Below, in pieces: positions 47,447 through 56,076 of a stretch of 62,732 nt of DNA. The position numbers and the translations under genes were made by a program. This DNA is from Opitutia bacterium (GTDB taxonomy: Bacteria; Verrucomicrobiota; Verrucomicrobiia; Opitutales; Opitutaceae): contig CANJLB010000022.1 in NCBI GenBank assembly GCA_947475065.1, forward strand, positions 1-62,732, given 5' to 3'. Position 1 is the stretch's first letter, and the number at the start of each line of letters is the position of its first letter. The notes under the pieces are model-generated. The model did no database searches, had not been told where the DNA came from, and saw nothing but the letters and a program-made list of their open reading frames with translations.

Positions 47447-48430
47447 ATGCCTGCCCCCGTCCGCCCCCTCCTCGCGCTCGCGTTTGTCGCTGGCGCCGTC
47501 TCCCTCGCCACGGCCCAGCCGGTCCAGCCTGCACCTGGCGGACCCGGCCCCGGCCAAGGTGCCGCAATTGGCCGCGGCCAGCCTGCGGCCAGTGCGCGGG
47601 GTGCGCCGGCCGCACAAGGTTTCACTCCAGCCGGCGCGCCCCTGCCCGTGCCGTCCCAAGTCGCCATTCCCCGCCCCGCCCCCGAGGAATATGCGCAGAT
47701 CAATGCCGCGATTGACGCCTTCATCGCCGCCGACCGGTCCGCCACCAAGCCGCTCCTCGACAAATACCATCCGGTCATCACCGTGCGCCCCCCGCGCGCC
47801 AACCCCGGCATCGCTCCCTCAATCAACTACGCCTACTTCCCCAAGCACGAGAACAACCTCGCCACCATCACCGCGATGAACGGCGAGATTGATCTTATGA
47901 TCATGGGCGACTCGATCACCGACGGCTGGCGCAATGGTGGCAAGGCCGTCTATGACCAATACTACGCCCCGTTGAAGACCGCCAACTTTGGCATTGGCGG
48001 CGACACCACGCAGGGCGTCCTCTGGCGCCTGCAAAACGGCGAAGGCCAGGGCTTCAAGCCCAAGGCCATCATGCTCCTGATCGGCACCAACAACTCCGGC
48101 AGCGGCACTTCCGCGGAGATTGCCGAAGGCGTCGGCGCGGTCGTGCTCGAGCTGCGGAAAGATTTCCCCGCCGCCAAAATTCTCCTCCTCGCCATTTTCC
48201 CGCGTAGCGACAAGGAGATTCAGAAGCAGCTCGTCGCCGCCGCCAACCCCATCATCGCCCGCCTCCACGACGGTGAGCACGTCTTCTATTTTGACATCGG
48301 CCAGAAGTTTCTTGCCGCCGACGGCACCATCACGCGCGACATCATGGCCGACGGCCTCCATCCCACGGCCAAGGGTTACGCCATCTGGGCCGAGGCGGTG
48401 AAGGACAAGCTCGCCGAACTGATGAAATGA
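47447..48430 (+). CDS. exported SGNH/GDSL hydrolase
   Basis: A 327-residue esterase of the SGNH superfamily. A signal peptide (RPLLALAFVAGAVSLATAQP) is followed by a Gln/Pro/Gly/Ala-rich linker (to about residue 70), so the enzyme is exported or periplasmic. Catalytic blocks: IMGDSITDGWRNGG (Ser), NFGIGGDTTQGVLWRLQNGE (Gly), LLIGTNNSGSGTS (Asn) and MADGLHPTAKGYAIW (Asp-x-x-His). Such enzymes deacylate lipids or remove acetyl groups from polysaccharide; its position at the end of the export cluster favours glycan trimming, which is inference. Confidence 0.9.
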   Translation: MPAPVRPLLALAFVAGAVSLATAQPVQPAPGGPGPGQGAAIGRGQPAASARGAPAAQGFTPAGAPLPVPSQVAIPRPAPEEYAQINAAIDAFIAADRSATKPLLDKYHPVITVRPPRANPGIAPSINYAYFPKHENNLATITAMNGEIDLMIMGDSITDGWRNGGKAVYDQYYAPLKTANFGIGGDTTQGVLWRLQNGEGQGFKPKAIMLLIGTNNSGSGTSAEIAEGVGAVVLELRKDFPAAKILLLAIFPRSDKEIQKQLVAAANPIIARLHDGEHVFYFDIGQKFLAADGTITRDIMADGLHPTAKGYAIWAEAVKDKLAELMK

Positions 48431-48561
48431 AGCCCCGGCAGAAGGAGCCGTCCGCCAGCTTGCTGAAGTGAGCTGGACGCCAGTCCGGCCCTCAAGCCGC
48501 GCCCTTCTGGATTCCCCGAAGAGTTTAGAAACGAATGACTCCAGATCGGCCGGCAACACGG

Positions 48562-49590
48562 TCAGCCGCGTGTTTTGGCGCCCGCGAGCTTGCTGATAAG
48601 CCGGCGACCGGCGCGCAACGGCGCGGTGATACGCCAACTGAGAGATCTTTGCATCCGCTCCGCCTTCGTCTCGACCGCGCCCGCTCCGGGTGTGTCCACC
48701 AGCAAGAGAAAAGCGTCGAGCTGCTCACGCGGCACGGCGATCGGCGGCCCGTCCCGACGCGGGGTGAAAAGCGCGTGATCCGGCAGCGCCAGCCAATCGC
48801 CCAGTTGGCGATCCCAGTCACGCGGGGAGAACGGCTCCAGCCCTCCGCCGGGGCAGAAAGTGAGCTCACCAAAATAAATTTTGCCGTTCTGACAATAAAG
48901 ATCCACGCGAACGAACGGAAAGTCCGCCGCCAGCGTCCTCGCGATGTCCAGCATCTCCGGCAATTTTTCCGGCCGTGGGATTGGAGCCGGACTGTTGGGG
49001 TGGAGCCGGGTGAAGGGCAGATGGTTCCAATCGAGGTCAAAAAAATCTATATAGAGACCCCTCGTTCGGTTGGTGGCGGTGAACAGGCAACGCGGTTCGC
49101 CGTTAAAGCACATGAACTTATAGTCCGTCAGCATGGACGGCTCGCCGATCATCGGCTCGGCGATGATGCGCGACCCAATGTCCTTGTAGCTCCACTCGAA
49201 GGAATGGAAATAATGGTTGGAGGTTGGCCGGAGCCATTTTTCGAGCTGGCACCGGGTCGCGGCCAGATCAAACGATGCGCGTTCCCGGCAGATCGCGACC
49301 TGGCCTGAGCCCGAGTTGAGCTTGAGCACGAACGGCACCGGCAATTCGTCGGGGTTGAACTCCTCGGCGGAGCCGTAAGTCGCCAGCGTGGGAATGCAAA
49401 TGTCCCGGCCAAGTTTCTCGCGGACATAGTCCTTCACCGTGATTTTGTCCGCGCAACGCGTCAGCAACGGATGCTGATAAAACAATTTAAACCACTGGAG
49501 CTTTTCATTGAAGGCCCGGGGATCCCTTAGGTTTAGGGCATAGCCCGTCTGGTGGCGAAATTGCTCTTGGATGAAGGCGATCTGGTTCAT
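48562..49590 (-). CDS. ATP-grasp family protein, TupA-like
   Basis: A 342-residue protein of the TupA-type ATP-grasp family, several members of which act in capsule or teichuronopeptide synthesis. It begins with the family's helical part, QFRHQTGYALNLRDPRAFNEKLQWFKL, followed by RCADKITVKDYVREKLG. The ATP-grasp core includes FVLKLNSGSGQVAICRE, YKFMCFNGEPRCLFTATNRT and the metal-ligand-like VDLYCQNGKIYFGELTFCPGGGLEPF. It probably ligates an amino acid or sugar-linked group. Its start codon lies in the same DNA where the truncated methyltransferase frame on the other strand opens. Confidence 0.85.
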   Translation of the reverse strand: MNQIAFIQEQFRHQTGYALNLRDPRAFNEKLQWFKLFYQHPLLTRCADKITVKDYVREKLGRDICIPTLATYGSAEEFNPDELPVPFVLKLNSGSGQVAICRERASFDLAATRCQLEKWLRPTSNHYFHSFEWSYKDIGSRIIAEPMIGEPSMLTDYKFMCFNGEPRCLFTATNRTRGLYIDFFDLDWNHLPFTRLHPNSPAPIPRPEKLPEMLDIARTLAADFPFVRVDLYCQNGKIYFGELTFCPGGGLEPFSPRDWDRQLGDWLALPDHALFTPRRDGPPIAVPREQLDAFLLLVDTPGAGAVETKAERMQRSLSWRITAPLRAGRRLISKLAGAKTRG

Positions 49591-49652
49591 GGCGGAGGGA
49601 AGGCGATCCGGACATAGGTTACGCGCGGAAATACGCCGAGTATCTCCGACCT

Positions 49653-50129
49653 TTGGTCCGGGTGAAAAAGCCGGTCACCCTCGCCGAGTTTGGCATCCTC
49701 CAGGGGACAGGGGTCGCAATGTGGTGCGACCTCTTTCCGAGCGGGCGGATACTGGGACTCGACATCGATCTCGGCCACATCAACGGCAACATGGCAAACC
49801 TCACCGCGCTCGGAGCGTTCACCCGCAATCGGCCCGAATTGCACGAATATGATCAATTCCTTGACGACGACGCCTCCATCGGTCGCATCCTGGCCGGCGC
49901 CAAGATCGACATCGCCATCGACGACGGCTTCCATTCGACCGAGAGCATCATGAAAACCTTGGAAAGCGCGCGGCCGCACCTGGCGGACGAATTTGTGTAT
50001 TTTGCCGAGGACAATGGGCATGTCCATCAGGAGATCCAGAGCCGTTATCCGGAGTTTTTCATCGATCACGCAGGCGATCTCACCGTGATCACGAGGCGCA
50101 GGCAAATTCCATTGTCTGTGCGGATTTAG
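49653..50129 (+). CDS. class I SAM-dependent methyltransferase, apparently 5'-truncated
   Basis: The annotated frame begins with a weak TTG, yet methyltransferase-like coding sequence (GDPDIGYARKYAEYLRPLVR) continues upstream in the same frame to a stop at 49572 with no start codon in between; GTG 49662 is the only other option. Motif I is LAEFGILQGTGVAMW followed by the acidic GLDID, and DIAIDDGFHSTESIMKTL is a strong family mark of CmcI-like methyltransferases. The expected N-terminus is missing, so it is probably a truncated gene, perhaps inactive. It may have methylated a sugar of the polysaccharide. Confidence 0.6.
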   Translation: MVRVKKPVTLAEFGILQGTGVAMWCDLFPSGRILGLDIDLGHINGNMANLTALGAFTRNRPELHEYDQFLDDDASIGRILAGAKIDIAIDDGFHSTESIMKTLESARPHLADEFVYFAEDNGHVHQEIQSRYPEFFIDHAGDLTVITRRRQIPLSVRI

Positions 50130-50328
50130 CCGGCGCAATGAGTCTTCCCCGCCCCAGATTGAGACCGAGCCGGGATGCTCGGCGCACAGCTCTCGCAAGG
50201 CCATCCGACGCAGGCTGGCGCGGCACCGCTTGCGCAGAACATTCATGCAGACTCAGCTTGTGGACGCAAATGACCCTCCGGCCATCCCAGTTTCGGCGGA
50301 AGCTTGCGTGGCGCAGGCGCACAAACTC

Positions 50329-51630
<1,302 letters not shown>

Positions 51631-51752
51631 GGGAAAAGGGGATGCGGCCACAAGAGCAAAAATCGCACCGCTTGGGAAGCAAAGACGTGGTTAAATTTCC
51701 GGGGTGTCCCGACAAATAAGGCCGGCACGCAACAACGGTTAGAAAGCGTGCG

Positions 51753-51793
51753 GGCGGCTTGCCGCCTCCCCGCGCCGCGGGGCCGGCGGCCCC
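51753..51793. repeat. three overlapping GC-rich palindromes
   Basis: GGCGGC/GCCGCC (51753-51766), CCCCGCG/CGCGGGG (51768-51782) and GGGGCC/GGCCCC (51779-51793) are each perfect and partly share bases. They lie 7 bp after the SDR stop codon. They could form alternative hairpins, as terminator, REP-like unit or RNA-end protection; no T-run is present. Confidence 0.5.
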
Positions 51794-51800
51794 GTCCATC

Positions 51801-52628
51801 CTATTCCAGGTCAAAATACTTTGCCTGCACGCGGCGCTTGAGCGGGAGCGAGCCGAACCGCACGAGCAGGGGCGCCAGTTTCGCCTGAAAAAAGCGGCCG
51901 CACCGGACTGTGCCGCTGCGTCGGCCCAGCAGCGCATGGCGCAGTGCGGCGGCGGCATGCACGGGCGCGGGGCCGGTCTCCATCATCCGCTGAAAGGCCG
52001 CCCACGCGCGCCCCAGCGCCGGCGAGGCCGGACCCGGCGGACGGCGCACCGCGCCTTCGAAATCGGTGCGATAGTCACCGGGCCGGAAGTCAATCACCAC
52101 CACCCCGGTGCCCGCCGTCTCGATCATGAGGCTCTCGCTGAGCGCCGTGAGGCCGGCTTTGGTCATGTTATACGCGCTCTGGAATGGCAGGGGAAACTCC
52201 GCCGCGAGCGACGAGATGTTGACCAGCGCGCCCCGGTTGCGCGCACGCATCCCCTGCAGCGCCGCATGCGCGAGCCGCGCGGTGTTGATGAGCATCACGC
52301 CAAGCTGCTCCTCCCAGATGGCGAAGTCCGTCTCCGCAAACTCGCCGAGCACACCGTAGCCGGCGTTGTTGACAACCAGCGCAAAACCGCCGGCGGCGCG
52401 GCCGGCCTCGAGAAAAACCTTCTCCGCCGCCGGGCCGTCGCGCAGCTCCAGGGTGACCGGCGTGAAGCTTTGGTTTTTTGCCAGTTCGGCGAGCCGCGCC
52501 GGATCGCGCGCGGTGCCCCACACGGACACACCCTCGGCGAGCAGCATCTCGGCAAACGCCCGTCCCAACCCCGTGCTTGCGCCGGTGACAAAGGCCGTCG
52601 GATACATTTCAGCGAGCCGGGCGTTCAT
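51801..52628 (-). CDS. short-chain dehydrogenase/reductase
   Basis: A 275-residue SDR. The Rossmann motif is FVTGASTGLGRAFAEML, NNAGYG follows, the catalytic Ser is in LVNISSLAAEF, and the catalytic Tyr-Lys pair is in SAYNMTKAGLTALSESL. The C-terminus differs from FabG proteins (PLLVRFGSLPLKRRVQAKYFDLE). In the same direction and 97 bp after the ketosynthase gene, it probably supplies the keto-reduction step of the module, but SDRs are promiscuous and another role is possible. An ATG at 52607 is an alternative start. Confidence 0.82.
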   Translation of the reverse strand: MNARLAEMYPTAFVTGASTGLGRAFAEMLLAEGVSVWGTARDPARLAELAKNQSFTPVTLELRDGPAAEKVFLEAGRAAGGFALVVNNAGYGVLGEFAETDFAIWEEQLGVMLINTARLAHAALQGMRARNRGALVNISSLAAEFPLPFQSAYNMTKAGLTALSESLMIETAGTGVVVIDFRPGDYRTDFEGAVRRPPGPASPALGRAWAAFQRMMETGPAPVHAAAALRHALLGRRSGTVRCGRFFQAKLAPLLVRFGSLPLKRRVQAKYFDLE

Positions 52629-52725
52629 GCGCAGGCCGCCCCCGTCGTTGGGCCGGAACCATCGCGGCCCGGAGGCCTGGACCAGCCTGGTTCTCCGTTT
52701 CCACCGCGCCGCTGTGGTTGCAGGT

Positions 52726-53985
52726 TCATGCCCGTTTCAGCACGAGACACACGTTGGCGCCGCCGAAACCGCTGCTGTTGTTCAGCACGACCCGCAACGT
52801 GGCGGGCTGGGTCGTGCGCGGCAGGTTGAGGCCGGCGCAGGCGGGATCGGGGTTGCGCAGGTGCGCCGCGCCGGGGATGAAGCCGTCGCGCAGCGCGAGC
52901 GCACAGAAGCCCGTCTCCATGGCGCCGGCCAGCGAAAGACCGTGACCGGTGAGCGCCTTGGTGCTGCTCACGGCCACGCGTCCGGCCTCCGCGCCGAGCA
53001 CAGCGTGGAGCGCCCGGCATTCGGAAATATCACCGATGGGCGTCGAGGTGGCATGAGCGTTGATGTAATCGAGATCGGCGGGCGTCACACGGGCCGCGGA
53101 GAGCGCCCGCCGCATGGCGGCGGCAAGACCCGCGCCGTCGGGGTGAGAGATGGCGACGTTGTGACCGTCGGACGCCTGCCCCCAGCCGGCGACCTCGCAA
53201 TAGGGTGTGATCCCGCGCCGCCTCACCTCGTCCTCGCTTTCCAGCACGAGCGCGGTCGCACCGCCGGTGCCGACGAAGCCGTCCCGCGCCACGTCAAACG
53301 GGCGCGAGGCGGTGTCGGGGTCGGGGTTGAGCGAGAGCGCCCTCATGCCGGCGAAGGGCAGGATGGTCTCCACATTTCCGTCCTCCGCGCCGACGACGAA
53401 CATCCGCCGCTGCCGCCCGAGGGCGATCTCGTCGCAGGCGAAGCCCGCCGCGTGCGACGACGACGCACAGGCCGAGGAAAAACCGGTCGAGGCGCCCTTG
53501 ATCTTGAAATGGGCCACGAGGTTGAACTGCACGGTGCCGGCGATGCTGGCCACAATGCCGAGCGGCGGGCAGCGCATCACCCCCTGCCCGTGCATGCGAT
53601 TGACGTGGCGCGTGAGGATGCCGGGCGACCCGGCGGACGCGGCATAGAGTCCGGTGCCGTCTTCGGACACATCGGCCGCAGCGAGCCGCGCGTCGCCCAG
53701 CGCCTGCTGAAGCGCGCAGTGCGCGTAGAGCGAGCCGGGGCCGAGGCTGCGCAACACCTCGCGGCGGAGGCGATACGGCGCGGGCAACACCCAGTCCTCG
53801 GGATCCTCACCGTCGGTCTGAAATTCACGCACCGGCGCGGCGACCTTCACCGGCACCTCGGGTTTGTCGAACGGGGCATAGCGCACGATGCCGTGGCGCA
53901 GCGCCCGCAGGCTCTGACCGACGGCAGCTGCGTCGTTGCCAATGCTGGTGATGAAGCCGACACCGGTGATGAAGACTTTGTGCAT
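52726..53985 (-). CDS. beta-ketoacyl-ACP synthase (FabF-like ketosynthase)
   Basis: A 419-residue condensing enzyme that elongates acyl chains on a carrier protein. The active-site triad is intact: Cys173 in SSACASSSHA, His311 in INAHATSTPIGD and His348 in KALTGHGLSLAG. The N-terminus VFITGVGFITSIGNDAA and the C-terminus NNSSGFGGANVCLVLKR are standard. The long HVNRMHGQGVMRC segment and an extended acyl-pocket loop distinguish it from housekeeping FabF, suggesting a specialised chain. ATG 53985 is preferred to 54006. It lies between the SDR and the ACP-dehydratase fusion, all on the minus strand. Confidence 0.92.
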   Translation of the reverse strand: MHKVFITGVGFITSIGNDAAAVGQSLRALRHGIVRYAPFDKPEVPVKVAAPVREFQTDGEDPEDWVLPAPYRLRREVLRSLGPGSLYAHCALQQALGDARLAAADVSEDGTGLYAASAGSPGILTRHVNRMHGQGVMRCPPLGIVASIAGTVQFNLVAHFKIKGASTGFSSACASSSHAAGFACDEIALGRQRRMFVVGAEDGNVETILPFAGMRALSLNPDPDTASRPFDVARDGFVGTGGATALVLESEDEVRRRGITPYCEVAGWGQASDGHNVAISHPDGAGLAAAMRRALSAARVTPADLDYINAHATSTPIGDISECRALHAVLGAEAGRVAVSSTKALTGHGLSLAGAMETGFCALALRDGFIPGAAHLRNPDPACAGLNLPRTTQPATLRVVLNNSSGFGGANVCLVLKRA

Positions 53986-54130
53986 GGGCGGGTGGATGGC
54001 CGCCATGCTCGGGAAACACGGGCGGCGTTAAAGGCAAAAATTTGCAGGCGGGCTCGAGGTGGCGTTCATACTGCCAACGCCATCGAGACCGTTCTCCCCG
54101 GTGCGGGTGCTGCCACCCTTTCGGAGCACC

Positions 54131-55075
54131 TTACCCGTTCACCGCCGCCTTGAACGGGATCGGCTCACCCGCTCCCACGGCGGCTGCCGGTAACACTTGC
54201 GGCACCTCGATGTAGCCGTAAGTCAAAGTGATTTCCTCGGCAACGACGGCCTTCTCCTGCCCGACGCGGATGCTGCCTTCGAACGTGGCGAGCGGCATCT
54301 TGGTGCGCTTGGGCTTGATGGTAAGCGTGAGCACGTCGCCAGGCTTGCACATGCGGTGGCAGCGCACGCCTTCACACGAGGTGAAGAAAATCGTGCCCGG
54401 CCCGACCATCTTGCCGGGTTCGGCCGGCGGGTGGCCCTCGAGCAAATACAGCACGCCGAGCTGACCGAGCGCCTCCAGCATCATCGAGGCGGGCATCACG
54501 GGGTTGTCCTTGAAGTGGCCCTGCAGGAAAAATTCGTGGCCGGTGATGCGGTATTTCGCTGTCGCACCGTCTGCGCCGACACGCGCTTCGTTAAGAAACA
54601 GGAACGGCGGCTGGATCGGCATGACGGCCACGATGCCCTCGACGGGGAGAAATTTGGCGGGTTTCGGCAGCGGCAGGCCGCGCGCCTTGCAGTCAATGAA
54701 AGTTTTCACGTCGCCGAGCGTGCGGAGGTCGCGCAGCTCCTCGTTGTTGATCTGCATCCCCACGACCTCCTCCACGAGCATGACGATCTCCATCATCGTG
54801 AGCGAATCAACGCCGAGATCCTCCATGAGGCGCACGTCGTCGTCGCCCTCGGTGAGCTTGCCGCGCAGGTCGGACTCGACGTAACGCTCGACGATCCCGA
54901 TGATGATGCTCGGCAGCAGGTCGGGGTCGCGCCGCTTGCGGTAGGCCAGGGCGGCTTCAACCGTGGCGGAAGAGCAGCGCTTGAGCGAGTCGCGCAACGC
55001 GGCCTCGCTGTCCCCGGCGGGGCCTTTGGGGGCGGGAGACATGGAAGCGGGCTCGAAGGAAACGGGTTCGGACAT
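54131..55075 (-). CDS. acyl carrier protein fused to a FabZ/FabA-like dehydratase
   Basis: A 314-residue two-domain protein. Residues 20-135 form an acyl carrier protein with the phosphopantetheine Ser91 in EDLGVDSLTMMEIV. Residues 145-300 form a hot-dog 3-hydroxyacyl-ACP dehydratase with PPFLFLNEA, the active-site His187 in QGHFKDNPVMPASMM and Glu201 in LEALGQLG, and a FTSCEGVRCHRMCKPGD strand. Such fusion places the carrier next to the enzyme that dehydrates its cargo. Housekeeping FabZ is not fused. Upstream residues in the longer frame are low-quality; ATG 55075 begins MSEPVSFEPA. With the ketosynthase and SDR it makes a compact chain-building module. Confidence 0.88.
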   Translation of the reverse strand: MSEPVSFEPASMSPAPKGPAGDSEAALRDSLKRCSSATVEAALAYRKRRDPDLLPSIIIGIVERYVESDLRGKLTEGDDDVRLMEDLGVDSLTMMEIVMLVEEVVGMQINNEELRDLRTLGDVKTFIDCKARGLPLPKPAKFLPVEGIVAVMPIQPPFLFLNEARVGADGATAKYRITGHEFFLQGHFKDNPVMPASMMLEALGQLGVLYLLEGHPPAEPGKMVGPGTIFFTSCEGVRCHRMCKPGDVLTLTIKPKRTKMPLATFEGSIRVGQEKAVVAEEITLTYGYIEVPQVLPAAAVGAGEPIPFKAAVNG

Positions 55076-55210
55076 GGCTTGGCCGGGAGTAACGCGGACA
55101 GGCCGGAAAATGTAAATCCTCTTTTGTGGAATCGCCCGTCGGGGCTGACAGGTCGCACCGACCCGGCCAAAAGCCGCTTGATCAGGGTTTACCGGCTTGT
55201 AACCTGATAC

Positions 55211-55894
55211 ATGGCGCACGATCCACGCATGGCCGCCCTGCCCCTCTTTATCAGCTTCCCGCGCACCGGGGCGCATTGGATCAATTGTGTCATGGAGCTT
55301 TACTTCGACCGTCCCCGCCTACGGGAAATGCGAGCGACCTTTCTGGATCCCATGCGGACGGACTGGATGTGGTTTCACGACCATGACCTGAAGCTGGACC
55401 TCGTCCATCCGGATCTGCTGTTTCTCTACCGTGCGCCGGTGGAGACTATTTTTTCCAACCTGGCCTACGACCGCCGGCGCTCCGCGCAATCGCTGCTCTC
55501 CCGGTTCCTGGGTAGTGTCCGGCCGGCCGAACTCGACGCCGCCGAACTGCGCCTCCGGTGCAACCACTACCGCCACCACTGCGAAAAATACCTGCTCTCC
55601 GCTTCTCCGGCCCGCACCGTCGTCCGCCACGAAAAGTTCAAGACCGGTCGCGCCAAGGAGTTTGCCAAGATCTGCGCTCACTTCGGCCAGCCACTCGATG
55701 AAAGCCGGATGGAGCGGGCGTTTGCCACCGTCAGCCCCGCGGCCCTGGTCGCGAAGACCGGCGACACACCCGAGATGGGGCGCCATATGCTGGCAGAAGA
55801 CTACCAAGCCAGCCGCCTGGCCTTTGCCACGCAATGGGGTCCCTTCATCGAGGAGCAGGTCATCACGCCTGAATTATGCCCGTTTTTCTCCTGA
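55211..55894 (+). CDS. sulfotransferase domain protein
   Basis: A 227-residue PAPS-dependent sulfotransferase-like protein. The 5'-phosphosulfate-binding loop is LFISFPRTGAHWINCVME and the 3'-phosphate-binding region is FLYRAPVETIFSNLAYDRR. RTVVRHEKF supports the fold. It is a short member with no signal peptide. Substrate may be a lipid or glycan. It is divergent from the ACP-dehydratase fusion gene with about 135 bp between them, so a shared regulatory region is possible. Confidence 0.82.
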   Translation: MAHDPRMAALPLFISFPRTGAHWINCVMELYFDRPRLREMRATFLDPMRTDWMWFHDHDLKLDLVHPDLLFLYRAPVETIFSNLAYDRRRSAQSLLSRFLGSVRPAELDAAELRLRCNHYRHHCEKYLLSASPARTVVRHEKFKTGRAKEFAKICAHFGQPLDESRMERAFATVSPAALVAKTGDTPEMGRHMLAEDYQASRLAFATQWGPFIEEQVITPELCPFFS

Positions 55895-56076
55895 GCCTGC
55901 CACCCAGCCTGCCCGATGGACTGAGCGATTCTCTCCAGCGGGGGAACACCGGTGCATCGCCTTGCCCCTATCCACCGCAAGACAGAGCCACCCTGTGGTC
56001 TGGCATAGATTCCATCATTGCCATGCAAGCCATTGTTTTGTAACTAGCCGGTATTCTACCCTGCTCCGCCATTGCC

